Shown one piece after another: positions 1-18,155 of a stretch of DNA of 64,000 nucleotides. The notes beneath the pieces are model-generated. The model ran no database searches and was not told the DNA's origin. It saw nothing but the letters and a program-made list of their open reading frames with translations. Position 1 is the stretch's first letter; every line of letters starts with the position of its first letter. Location: NCBI RefSeq assembly GCF_964355755.1, contig NC_092673.1, positions 4,593,001-4,657,000 on the forward strand, in the 5' to 3' direction. The position numbers were made by a program, and so were the translations under genes. This stretch comes from Antedon mediterranea (lineage: Eukaryota; Echinodermata; Crinoidea; Comatulida; Antedonidae).

Positions 1-174
1 AAAATACCGTATTTTTATACCGTATTTTGAGCAGTTGCAGCAGAAACAGGCCAGCCTAGAATACAGTAATTTATAATAAATGTACAAACAATAGAAATTT
101 CAAAATGATTGGATAACTTTATATTATGACATTATAGAGCATAAACTAAGTTAGCTTGTTTATAAACATGTCAC

Positions 175-769
175 CTTGCTTTTGAGTTCTGCAGCTGTGA
201 GGTTACGATCAGATTGCAATAAAAGAATAAGATCCTTATAAATACCACGTTGATCTATAAAATAGAATAGAAGAAACACAAATTAATTAAAGATGTATTG
301 TCTCCCAAATACCTGAAAAATAAGGATTAATAAAATCAGACTTTGAATAAATCCAGTTTTTGGTCAAAGTGAACCATTTTCTGACAACATGGAGAAATAA
401 GTTAAAATGACATATTCAATAAACAACATTTTTTTAGGGGGACAATATATCTTTAAGTGTAATAAACATATATTAATAATCATCACAAAAAAAAATATCA
501 TTATATAACAATAATAATCAAACAAAATGATACTTTTTAAATACAAGATAATTTTTACTACAGGGGCTACCTTACTGGTATCATGGAGGTAAAATATTTT
601 TAGCTCCATTCTGGTATTAATCCCTGGTGCCTCTTTCACTAATATAATTTATTTGTATGCAAGGAAAGTTTGGACAGGATAACTTACTCACGAGGTCACA
701 ACTGTATATACTTACTAGAATCACCAACAAGGACAACGAATGAATTCATCAAAAGCTTTTGCACATCTT
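175..769 (-). CDS. PCED1: PCED1/FAM113-like PC-esterase-domain protein, 5' part (partial)
   Basis: Two minus-strand exons can be spliced: 769 down to 716 and 254 down to 175. Acceptors are TTTTTAACAG and ATTTTATAG; donors are GTAAGT and GTGACA. The phases fit (a leading split codon, then phase 1 into phase 0). They read DVQKLLMNSFVVLVGDS then NQRGIYKDLILLLQ followed by LTAAELKSK. From family knowledge this is the N-terminal GDS block of the PCED1A/PCED1B proteins, which have a GDSL/SGNH hydrolase fold but no firmly established substrate. The Ser of GDS is the family's nucleophile position. Vertebrate PCED1A reads GDSIQR here; this protein reads GDSNQR. The rest of the domain must lie left of the window. 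The exon carrying the start codon should end in phase 1 somewhere in 770-4000; I could not place it. A TTAA-type MITE sits in the intron between the two exons. Confidence 0.8.
287..456. mobile_element. TTAA-bounded MITE (family B), short copy
   Basis: It begins TTAAAGATGTATTGTCTCCC and ends with GGGGGACAATATATCTTTAA, so the ends are inverted repeats bounded by TTAA. The inside matches other copies at 17087, 51393 and 16304 (for example the stretch TTTTTGGTCAAAGTGAA). It is internally shortened to about 170 bp and lies inside a PCED1-like intron. TTAA targets are typical of piggyBac or Kolobok superfamilies; which of the two is inference. Confidence 0.7.
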
Positions 770-1039
770 CTGTTAAAAATAGGGCTGCCATATTTTAAAT
801 TCACTAAAAAAAAATACCCATAAGATGTAAGATAAATGTCTGGGCTGCTGCAGCATGGAACAATAAAACAAAGCAACATACAAATGGGTGGGTGACAGGA
901 AATATAAAACAATGACCAATATAACAATTAAATGTGCACTGACAATTTGGCTTTGATATGGATGCACCACTTCCTGTGTGTGCCACCAATGTAAAGGTGC
1001 AATTTCCAAATAAATTGATAACATAATAATATAATATTA

Positions 1040-2045
1040 GCTTTACTTAACACATGGCAACTGCCGTGAACAATTCAATCCCTTTCCTAGGAATGCTGAT
1101 AACCAAAGATTTGGAAAAATTGCACACACAGGTTTATAGAAAGCCAACAGACACATGCTTATTGCTACACTACAATAGTCACGTTGACAACAAGTATAAA
1201 AGGTCACTTATTATAACTATGTTAAATCGGGCTTACAAACTATCGTCGACCCACCAACTTTTTAATGATGAATGTGAAATTCTAAGGAAGATTTTTTAAG
1301 CGTCTGAAATATCCAGATGAACTAATAACAACCACCACACAGAACTTTAAACCAGCAGAGAGCAATAACAACACTGCAGAAGGTGAAACAGATTTATCCG
1401 AAATACCAGTGCGAATCATCCTGCCATTCAAAGACCAGAAATCTGCAAACTCCGTCAAGCGACAACTATGCCAACTAAGTCACAAGATAAACAAAAACAT
1501 TGTCCCTGTATTCATAAGTAAAAAAGTTAAAGATAACATTAGGAAAGTCGAAAAGAAACCAACTATTATAAGTCAACAATGTGTTGTGTATAAATTTAAA
1601 TGTGACTTGTGCGATGCAAGTTATGTTGGATATACATGCCGACACCTCTACCAACGCATTGTTGAACATAGTAGATGCTTAATAGGACAGCATTTAAAGG
1701 ATCATAACGTGATTGTTAAACCAAGTAAAATTAATTCATGTTTTAGTATACTTAGGAAATGCAAAAACAAATTTGACTGTCTTATCTATGAAATGTTGTA
1801 TTATATCAGACAATTAAAACCTAGTCTGAATAAACAAAGTGACTCTGTAAAAGCTAAGCTTTTCATTTGACAAGATGTTAGACAATAGGTCTTTTGTTAT
1901 TTAAACTTTGACCCTTGGCTTGTGCTATTTAATTAGTTGTTGTTTTAAATTTTATTCATTGGACTTGATAATGACCCCATGATGGAGTCGAAACGTCGTT
2001 CTTTTTTAAGCGTTATTTTTATATTATGTATTTACAATAAACGTA
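1040..2045 (+). mobile_element. 5'-truncated Penelope-like retroelement with GIY-YIG endonuclease
   Basis: Two reading frames belong to one broken element. The first (1054-1299) reads PFLGMLITKDLEKLHTQVYR and continues with KPT, the C-terminal part of a Penelope-type reverse transcriptase. The second (1409-1870) contains CVVYKFKCDLC, then YVGYTCRHLYQRIVEH, a Cys-containing GIY-YIG endonuclease module, and ends about 85 residues later after a run of basic residues. A frame break occurs in the T6 run near 1293-1298, so the copy is not intact. The fingers and palm of the reverse transcriptase are missing at the 5' side. Downstream (1975-2000) is a GAGTCGAAACGTCG motif resembling terminal sequences of Penelope-like elements. 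It lies between the PCED1-like exons and the V-ATPase B gene, most likely in a PCED1 5' intron. It is probably inactive. Confidence 0.75.
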
Positions 2046-2459
2046 CCCTCATTCGTAATATAATAAGATTTATTTAAATTAGTAATACAACACTCACACT
2101 GTTTACTGACCATATACTGTATACGTTTTCTTGGATCATTCCAAGAAAGAAAACGTTTAATTAATAATATTAATAAGTAGGCCTTTGACATTCTTTCTTT
2201 TTAACTTTGTATTCAAGTATTTTTTAAAAGTCAATCAAAATTATCAAGATAAAAACATATAGGCCAGTGCCAATCTGTAAAATGGATGATATTGTAAATA
2301 ATATATCTTTCTTTCCTTAGAATGATCTAAAAAACACTTAATTATATATGCCCTTTGGCCCAAATAATTTACAATATAAAATATATATTATATTAAATAA
2401 ATAACATTAAGAGTGCGTTTATATATTTAAATTTAAAAAATTAATATTTTCCAAGCTTA

Positions 2460-2797
2460 TGCACTTGTCAATTGTATGACCCACTATACGACCCCCGGTA
2501 GAGGTGCGTCATTTGTCCGATGTGCGTCATACTTTTGAATACCATGACGCACCCGTGCGTCAAAAAGGTGACTTACCTTTAGGTGACCATGACGTACCCA
2601 TTTTGACGCACTGTGACCATGTTGTTTATGATATGGTGGGTGGTAAAGTGACGGACATTGACACACCTTGTTCATTGATGTGACGTACCATCTAGGTTTT
2701 TTGACGCACCCCTGTGTCAGTAATTATTTGTAAATGACGCACCCATGACGCACCTCTCCCGGGGGTCGTATAGTGGGTCATACAATTGACAAGTGCA
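2460..2797. mobile_element. Harbinger-like MITE, 338 bp, TTA target duplication
   Basis: Both ends carry the same inverted repeat of nearly 40 bp, starting TGCACTTGTCAATTGTATGA and continuing through GACCCCCGG. TTA is present on both sides (2457-2459 and 2798-2800). A 3-bp TTA/TAA duplication is characteristic of PIF/Harbinger elements. The inside is filled with copies of GTGCGTCA and its complement TGACGCAC, which can form hairpins. No transposase is present, so it is non-autonomous. The near-perfect ends suggest recent activity. Confidence 0.75.
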
Positions 2798-2800
2798 TTA

Positions 2801-4078
2801 GTAATGAGATCAGTATTTGTATTTTCAGAATCCCTGCTCCATAGAAAGTAAAAATTACATATAAATGAAATAAAATAAACAAGACTAATTACTACTACTC
2901 ATCTCAGTACACATAAGATAAATATATTTTAATTTAGATGAGTTTTGTATACAAGGAAAACATATATTTAGTTCTAATTAATATCTGAATAAAAGGGACA
3001 AACTGAAGTGAAGTGATATTCATCTTCAATTGATTGTAGAGAACTAACTTGCATACTCTTTCATATATACCAGTTGTACAGTTATTCAAAATAAAAGAAA
3101 ACATTTGTGACTTGAATAGATAGACATAGTTACAGTATTAGTAAGTAGGTGAGAAGTAATAGACCAGGCTGCCAACAAAGTGATGAGTTCACTGCCCTGA
3201 GTGAGTGAGATTGATAAAATGATAAAAAAGTTTAAAAATTGGCATACTAGGAATTTAAAACACCAAATAAATTATCTGATTATAAATTTGACTTATTTCA
3301 AAGTACTTATTGAACCGGAGATTCTATGTCAGGGCACCCACAATCGGCGAATATACGAGTGGGAAATAAATCACACTACGAATACCCACTACCACAACCC
3401 AACCAAATTCCTATCAATCATGGCAGTATGCAAATTCCATAACCTGTCCTCGGCTTGGAAATGCCGATGCAATGGGCAACACCAAAACCATTTCAAACTG
3501 AGTGCCAGAAAATGTAACTTTTAGAAACTACAGTACATTATTATAAATATATAACAGTGAAACACATGAAGATGACGATAACGATGACAGACACTTGATA
3601 TGCTTATAATATTATTTAAAAATTACCTTATTGTTGACCACATGCAACAGGTCGAAAGTCGAGCACCTGTTTTATTGTGAAGATGGCATGGATGGTTGTG
3701 TGTGCAGCATGCAGCAGCAGCTTGTTGGAAAAAAAATCTGTCTCCAAAAAAGACAGTGTCTCCTAGTCTGTCGCCCTCAAATATACATAAAAGTTCTACT
3801 AGACTTTTCCTTATCGTCATCGCTCAAATGCAGCATATTTCACAAAAAAAATAATAAATAGACATGTTTATTCATTATTGATTGTTGATTACAATGTATT
3901 AAAAGTTATATAATGTTTGTTGTTTTCTTTAACTTGTTAAAATAAATTCGGTTAAAACCACATACATTTAGAGCAAAATGTGTTGTCCAATACAATCGCC
4001 TCGTGGCGACTGGATTCGTCCTTAAAAATCCGTCACGCGAATCATGTGACTGTATTAATAGAAAATTAATAGAAAAAG
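2801..4078. other. Spacer upstream of V-ATPase B; no gene recognised
   Basis: The region is AT-rich up to about 3600 and contains small open frames (3201-3524 plus, 3631-3861 plus, 3623-3820 minus) without recognisable domains. A minus-strand splice-donor-like site occurs at 3626/3627. It could end a leader exon of the PCED1-like gene, but the phase does not fit a coding join to 769. The last 100 bp are less AT-rich and hold the probable V-ATPase B promoter. Confidence 0.4.

Positions 4079-4087
<9 letters not shown>
4042..4087 (+). promoter_or_regulatory. E-box (M-box type) and YY1-like motif at the V-ATPase B start
   Basis: TCATGTGAC at 4042-4050 is an M-box-type E-box of the kind bound by MITF/TFE proteins. 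AAGATGGCGAC at 4077-4087 contains the start codon and resembles the YY1 motif. Known biology: V-ATPase genes in vertebrates are regulated by TFEB/TFE3 through related E-boxes. That the site works here is inference from sequence similarity and position only. Confidence 0.3.
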
Positions 4088-12740
<8,653 letters not shown>

Positions 12741-13900
12741 AATTATAATATTAATAATTAATAAATTGTGTATCGTAAACAAAGGGAATGGTACTAATAA
12801 TGTAATCCTATGTTCCTTCAAAGATGTAATTAATATATGAGTGGTATATTGTTTGGTAAAGTAAACATTTAACTTGTGTTTTTATACTGTTACAACATAG
12901 ATTAGTATAGAAAAAAGGTGAAAAATATAAATTTATGGATATTATGGGGTTGCATTCCACTGATGGTGTATTAAAAGTTGAGAAATATTAATGTTTATAA
13001 ATTTTGATATTCATTAACTCAACACACAGTGCTACAGGCACATTAACATTCATGATCAATGATTACAAATAAAATTATAACTCACTTTTTTTAATGATAT
13101 GCGACGAAAAATCAATTAAAAAAAAGTGTGCTTTGTGGAAATACCTGATAAACTGAACACCTAGTTTGTTTGATTCTCAACTCAGAGTGATGGCAGCGCT
13201 TCTCACTAAAAAGTAATGTACTTGAGAAGACTGCTTTAAGTATATCATGATCAACTCTAAATGTGAATATGAACCTATCTAGTTATATACCAAGTTCTAT
13301 ACCAAGTTCACAATACATATCTGCTGTGTGGTCAAATATAATGACGTAATTTGATCAACACTGAACACTAACAGCAGTGGTGTGTGTACTTTGAATGTTA
13401 TAATTTTTTAATGTACTATGTTTATGTCATCTCAAATGTAAGATTTTGCAGACAAAATATTTTAAAACCCAAGACAGCTATACAATTGTGCTAATGAAAT
13501 ATTTTAATGGTAAATACAGTGTTATGTACGGTAAATGGCTGATTAGACAAAAATCATTAAATGTGCATGAAGTTCCGTGACTTACTGTAGTTGACACTGA
13601 ATATAGCATGTTTGGTTTGAGATCGAATTGTGCACATGTACAAATAACAAATACTGACTTGGAAATATATTTTTGAAATATATAATGGTATGGTACATAA
13701 CTCAAAATCAGTTTTCAGAGAAGAAAAATACATTCTGTTAGAACATTAGAAAATGTTTTTCAGTGTTAAAAATAAAAATAGAAGCAATATATTATATGGG
13801 ATTAGATTGTAGAATATATTATTAAATATTAATTCTTATGGAAGTTGTCTATTGTATCATTTTGTCGATATAAACTCACAACAAAGGTCATCAATTGTTA
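12741..13900. other. 3' flank of V-ATPase B; no gene
   Basis: This is the 3' untranslated and intergenic sequence after the V-ATPase B stop. It is AT-rich with several AATAAA-type signals (for example around 13068). No open frame here has recognisable domains. Confidence 0.5.
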
Positions 13901-14080
13901 AGCGTGGTTCCCACTAGCGACGCAAAGCAAGGACGTAACGCAACGCAAGTGAATTGACCAATCACAAGCGATGGCTTATTTGCTTGTGATTGCTAACTGT
14001 CTATAACTTCGCTTGTCATTGGTTAAAACGCTTGCGTTGCGTTTACGTCCTTGCGTTACGTTCTGGTGGGAACCAAGCTT
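13901..14080. mobile_element. Long-inverted-repeat MITE, ~180 bp
   Basis: The two arms are complementary over about 70 bp. Left: AGCGTGGTTCCCACTAGCGA, then GACGTAACGCAACGCAAG; the right arm reads the same in reverse complement, with AGCTTGGTTCCCACCAGAAC. The arms carry CGTAACGCAACGCAAG motifs and the loop has an ACCAATCACAAGCG/CGCTTGTCATTGGT pair. It can fold into one hairpin. The superfamily is not clear because no target duplication could be fixed. Confidence 0.75.
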
Positions 14081-14094
14081 CACCAATGACCAAG

Positions 14095-14330
14095 TTAACA
14101 CCTAAAAGTTGGTATCTAGCTAGATTTGAACTTGCAACTCGTGGTTTACAAGACTAGTGCTCTAAACTCATGGAAATAGGCTTGTCACCAACGAATGGCC
14201 GAGTGCGCAGCCAAAGATAAAACTCCATTGAATTGACACATAAAAGTTAGCCTCTATTGGGAACTGGCAACCCCTGTTTTACAAGACCAGTGCTCTAAAC
14301 CAAGGACCGATTGTGGGACCGAAGAAACTT
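14095..14330 (-). repeat. Two tRNA-Thr(UGU)-like sequences, SINE or pseudogenes
   Basis: On the minus strand two copies about 140 bp apart read TTAGAGCACTGGTCTTGTAA (14325 side) and TTTAGAGCACTAGTCTTGTA (14175 side), followed by T-arm-like GGGGTTGCCAGTTCCCAA and GAGTTGCAAGTTCAAATC. This matches the D-stem to T-arm region of animal tRNA-Thr with anticodon TGT. Acceptor stems do not pair, so these are not functional tRNA genes. Confidence 0.55.
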
Positions 14331-14962
14331 GTTTTGAACTTGTTACCGGTGGTGTTAACGTATATTGAGGTTTTGTCACCTAACTATCAGATCAATAAGT
14401 AATAATTGTTTTTTATCATATAATAGCCATGGAAGTAAAAAAATTCTCAATGATAAAATAGAAGGAGAGATATGAGAGGAGAGATTAAAACCTTTTTTTT
14501 GTGTTTGATTTTTTATTTTTTTATTGTATCTTCTCAATTGTCGGTTTATTTAAATAGATGATTTCTATTCTATTATTCTGTTCTATTTATGCCACGTATT
14601 AAATATGTGCATAAAAGCATTATTTGTATTGTATGTTATTGTTAGTTATGAGTATCGATCACGATGTGTGTGGCAGCTTTCTATGCAATTACTTTATCTG
14701 AAGAAGAACCACCAATGAGAGATCAAGTATTAATAGTTACTTCTAATAATTAAATGTAACACGCGTTTCTATTGGATAGATGGTGGACGAAACATTAGAC
14801 GCATGCGCATTTGATAACTATCCTTTCATTTCCAAGGCTGGAGAGATAGCGTTGTGTGTGGGGCGGTACATAAAATATTTCTTGAGGTAAGTGATCCCAT
14901 TTCACAAAATATTAAAGAAGGGGATAGGTAGGACCAACATTGGATTCAAGTTTAGATAAACT

Positions 14963-15022
14963 ATGCCATCATTTACTATAAAGGACAGTAAACGCAACTC
15001 TGTTCAACCAGATCCTCACGAT
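14963..15022 (+). CDS. GNE: Candidate upstream first coding exon of GNE (20 codons)
   Basis: ATG at 14963 opens MPSFTIKDSKRNSVQPDPHD and stops at a good donor (GAT|GTAAGC) in phase 0. The next GNE exon starts after TTTATTTCAG at 18090 and is open in phase 0 through 22 residues up to the conserved Met at 18156. The join would give a 763-residue GNE. In humans the longer isoform likewise adds an N-terminal extension to the short form. A second donor-like site (CTTGAG|GTAAGT, 14886) upstream may mark an alternative leader exon. There is no transcript evidence. Confidence 0.45.
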
Positions 15023-16303
15023 GTAAGCAATTTTCAATTTATTTGATCATCTCTCTGTGTACGTATACGTGTGAGGCCGGCTGAGCTTATATAGCCGGCC
15101 GGCCGGCCTAGAATTAGCTTTCATCCCATGCATGGCTACTCTAACTAGGGCCTAGAGGCGACACCCCTGTTTGGGTGTGGGCTGATAAGGTCAAGGACGT
15201 GTTGGCCCTTCCTTTCTAGGCCTATGTAGTTTGACTCTTGAATAGGTTGGCCTGTTGTGTTACATGTTGTTTAAGTTTGATGGCCACAGTCACAGGTATT
15301 TATGTTTATTTATTTATGAAGCCAATTTAAAAAAGCACTGTCAAGGTTCCTGCAAATGCGCATATCCAATCTTGCCGAGTTGGTCGCAGGAAGTGTCATG
15401 CCAGTTGAAATCTTGCAGTAGTCTGAATAAAAAGAATCTGTGATTGATACGTGAAACCAAATTCTATAAAAAAAAACTTTTCGAGATCACTTTTGCAAAC
15501 TAAAGAGGAAACCTTTTTTTAAATGAATGTTACTGTGGTGTGTTTCTTTTTTATTGCAGCTAAAACTAGGTATTAACATTAATTAAGTATTGCCAAAAAA
15601 AGATACTTGTGATCAAAGCACCATTTAGAAGAAGTTGTATAACTAAACAGGGGTTTGAAGGACAACTGGTGTTAAATCTTAACCATTTGTATTGTTTATT
15701 TCTGTTGCCATTTGACATTCCTTCATGACAACATAATAAACATTCAACAGTATATTAGTACTATTGAAGAATCCCATGATATGTTTTCTGGATCTACTTT
15801 TGCTGAAAAGAAAATCAGGAAGCTTCACATGTACAACAGTATTTATTACAGTTATTTTAAATGCAAGTATCTAGTATTGTAACATAGCAGGCCCATTCCC
15901 CATTATACTCATTCTTTTAGTACAATTCTCGTGAATGCGATTGAAAATTTTTTTTTTTTACTGTACAGTATTCCAATATATAAAAAAGTGTGTTATTGTC
16001 TGTCAATCTGCATTGTACATTATGACCTTTGAACTAATATTATCAAGAAGCATGCACACACTGCATGGTTACTTGGACTTTGTGAATCACCATGTAGGTC
16101 TGACAATTGTGCACGTTGATAGGAAGATAAACATACAAACATTGAACCTGTTCAATCGGAATATATTTTGTGTCCTGTTTGAAAATGTTACTTAATTTAC
16201 TGTAAAATTTGTTTAATCTTCCACCTTCTATATTTTCAAAACCACTAATAAATTCAGAAATCAATGAAGGCTAAAAAGAATGTCTGACATCTTTAAATTG
16301 ATT

Positions 16304-16510
16304 TTCGTTAAATTAAAGATTTATACTTTAGTCTTTCCAAAACATTTTGTAGATTTCATAAATTAGGAAAAAATAATTAAAAGGCAAAGTAATCTCAACC
16401 AACAGCCCATTGGCTGGCAATCTGATTTTGCTAAAATTGAATTATTTCTATTGTATTATGCGACATTAAAATGGAATTTCGAACAAAAATACGTATCTTT
16501 AAATGTGTTC
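16304..16510. mobile_element. Family-B element, degenerate copy
   Basis: It begins AAATTAAAGATTTATACTTT and shares the blocks CCCATTGGCTGGCAATCTGA, ATGCGACATTAAAATGGA and ATCTTTAAAT with other family-B copies (compare 17250-17410). Its terminal repeats are eroded. Confidence 0.5.
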
Positions 16511-17086
16511 AATAATAATGTATAATGGTTATATTTCCAATTCTCCTTAAATTATGTGAAATAATTATTCCATGCCTTTTAATTTATTTAAAATTATGAT
16601 AAAACTGTACCAATACAGATAATGAAATGAATATCCCTTGTCATAATGTCATTCATTCGTGAATATAATATGGCAGTGTCCGGTTACCATAACTGTTAAT
16701 TAAATGTGTAATAATATACACTAATGAATTGGATGGTGAGAAAAATTGATGTGTAAAATTGATAATATTAATAGTATATGATGAGTATAATTCAATAAAA
16801 TAAATGAATCATACAGTTTTTGAACCATTCGCTTTTAACCATTTCTACTCTAGTTTTAAAGATAATCTCAAAGCTATAGTACGCTTGTATCGGTTTTTAT
16901 GGCAACAGATCTCTTGATGCTTTATTGATTGCTTACATTCTGTCTGTTTTTGTGTGTTACTTGCAATGTAATAAACCTCGATTGTTTACACAATCATTGA
17001 TCCTGCCATTTATTTTTACTTTTCATTGACATTTTTTATTAATAAATAGCCAATCAAATGCCGTGTGTTTCACTAGTGGTCTTAGC

Positions 17087-17445
17087 TTAAAGATGTATTG
17101 TCCCCCAAAAACATGAAAAACGAAGATTAATTAAATCAGACTTTGAATAGGTTATTTTGTAGTTTTAATAACGTTAATCACTTCAGTAGAAAAAAACAGG
17201 GGAAAAAACAATGTTTTCACTTATAAAATGAGAAAATATGGTTACTGTAATTCAACCAAAAACCCACTGGCTCGCAGCCAATTTGACTATTTTTCCTTTA
17301 AATTACAGTTTTTTCAGATAAATAAATTTCTTTTCGATCCAATATTTGGTCAAACTGGATAACTATATTATTATGTGACATTAAAATGGCATATTCAACC
17401 AAAAATTTTGAAAAAAATATTTTTCTGCTATTTTTTTCTATAAAG
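17087..17445. mobile_element. Family-B TTAA element, right end eroded
   Basis: The left end is TTAAAGATGTATTGTCCCCC, followed by AATCAGACTTTGAATAGG and ATTATGTGACATTAAAATGG, shared with 287-456 and 51393-51695. The right terminal repeat is no longer recognisable. Confidence 0.6.
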
Positions 17446-18155
17446 ACATCATTCCATGTTAGACTACAGTATTTCATTTTGAACTACAGTACAGTACTTT
17501 ATTTTGTATATTATGGAAAATAAATGACATGAATGAACCAGTTGCAAATTCGTTTGTGAAATAATAAAATTGTCTTATTGTAATGTAAGAAATAATAATA
17601 ATTAAAACGCTGTACTGTTAATAAATCAAGAAGGAATATTTGTCGTCGTGTCATTCATCTATGAAGTAACTATCAAGTAACAATTTATTTACTGTCAGTT
17701 TGTGGTCATAGTGGAAAAATAAGTATCAAGTAACTATCTATTTAATTAATGTCATATAATTAAGTACTGGTGGTACTAATACTGACAAATTGCAATGACC
17801 ATTGACATTATTGACCAACCTAGATCAGGTCAATCAATCGGTTGTCACCTGGAAACCGTCAAACCTGTGTCAAAGGGTTCATAATGAACTAAAATGATGT
17901 AGGGGCCCAGGGCATAAAGATGACACACTGGGCAGGCCCTTCCCCCCAACTCCTCATGGTGAGACCTTTGGAGAGGCCAGTTTAATTAAATGACACCCCT
18001 ATATGATTGGAAATATGGTACAGTACTCTCGCACATAAGTCATGATATATCTAGTTTTTAATAACAGTTGTTTAAATGTTTTATTTCAGGCTGCCTTTCT
18101 AACTTTTAACAATCTTATAAACAACAACAACCTTGCTGTGAATAACCACGTAAAC

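Larger units (their letters stand above)
15023..18089. other. Putative GNE first intron; repeats only
   Basis: AT-rich, with family-B element copies at 16304-16510 and 17087-17445. Small open frames at 15255, 15935 and 16043 (minus) have no recognisable domain. Near 15095 is a short run of the palindrome GGCCGGCC. Nothing else is supported. Confidence 0.5.

Noticed and set aside
364-639. 91-codon minus-strand frame between the PCED1-like exons
   Set aside because: It overlaps a TTAA-type MITE and does not match the PCED1 domain; the exon phases join without it.
3623-3643. Minus-strand ATG and donor as first PCED1-like exon
   Set aside because: The donor is in phase 2, while the exon at 769 needs a phase 1 partner, so the join would break the frame. 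It could only be a leader.
3201-3861. Small open frames 107 and 76 codons long
   Set aside because: No domain, biased AT-rich composition and no splice context linking them to a gene.
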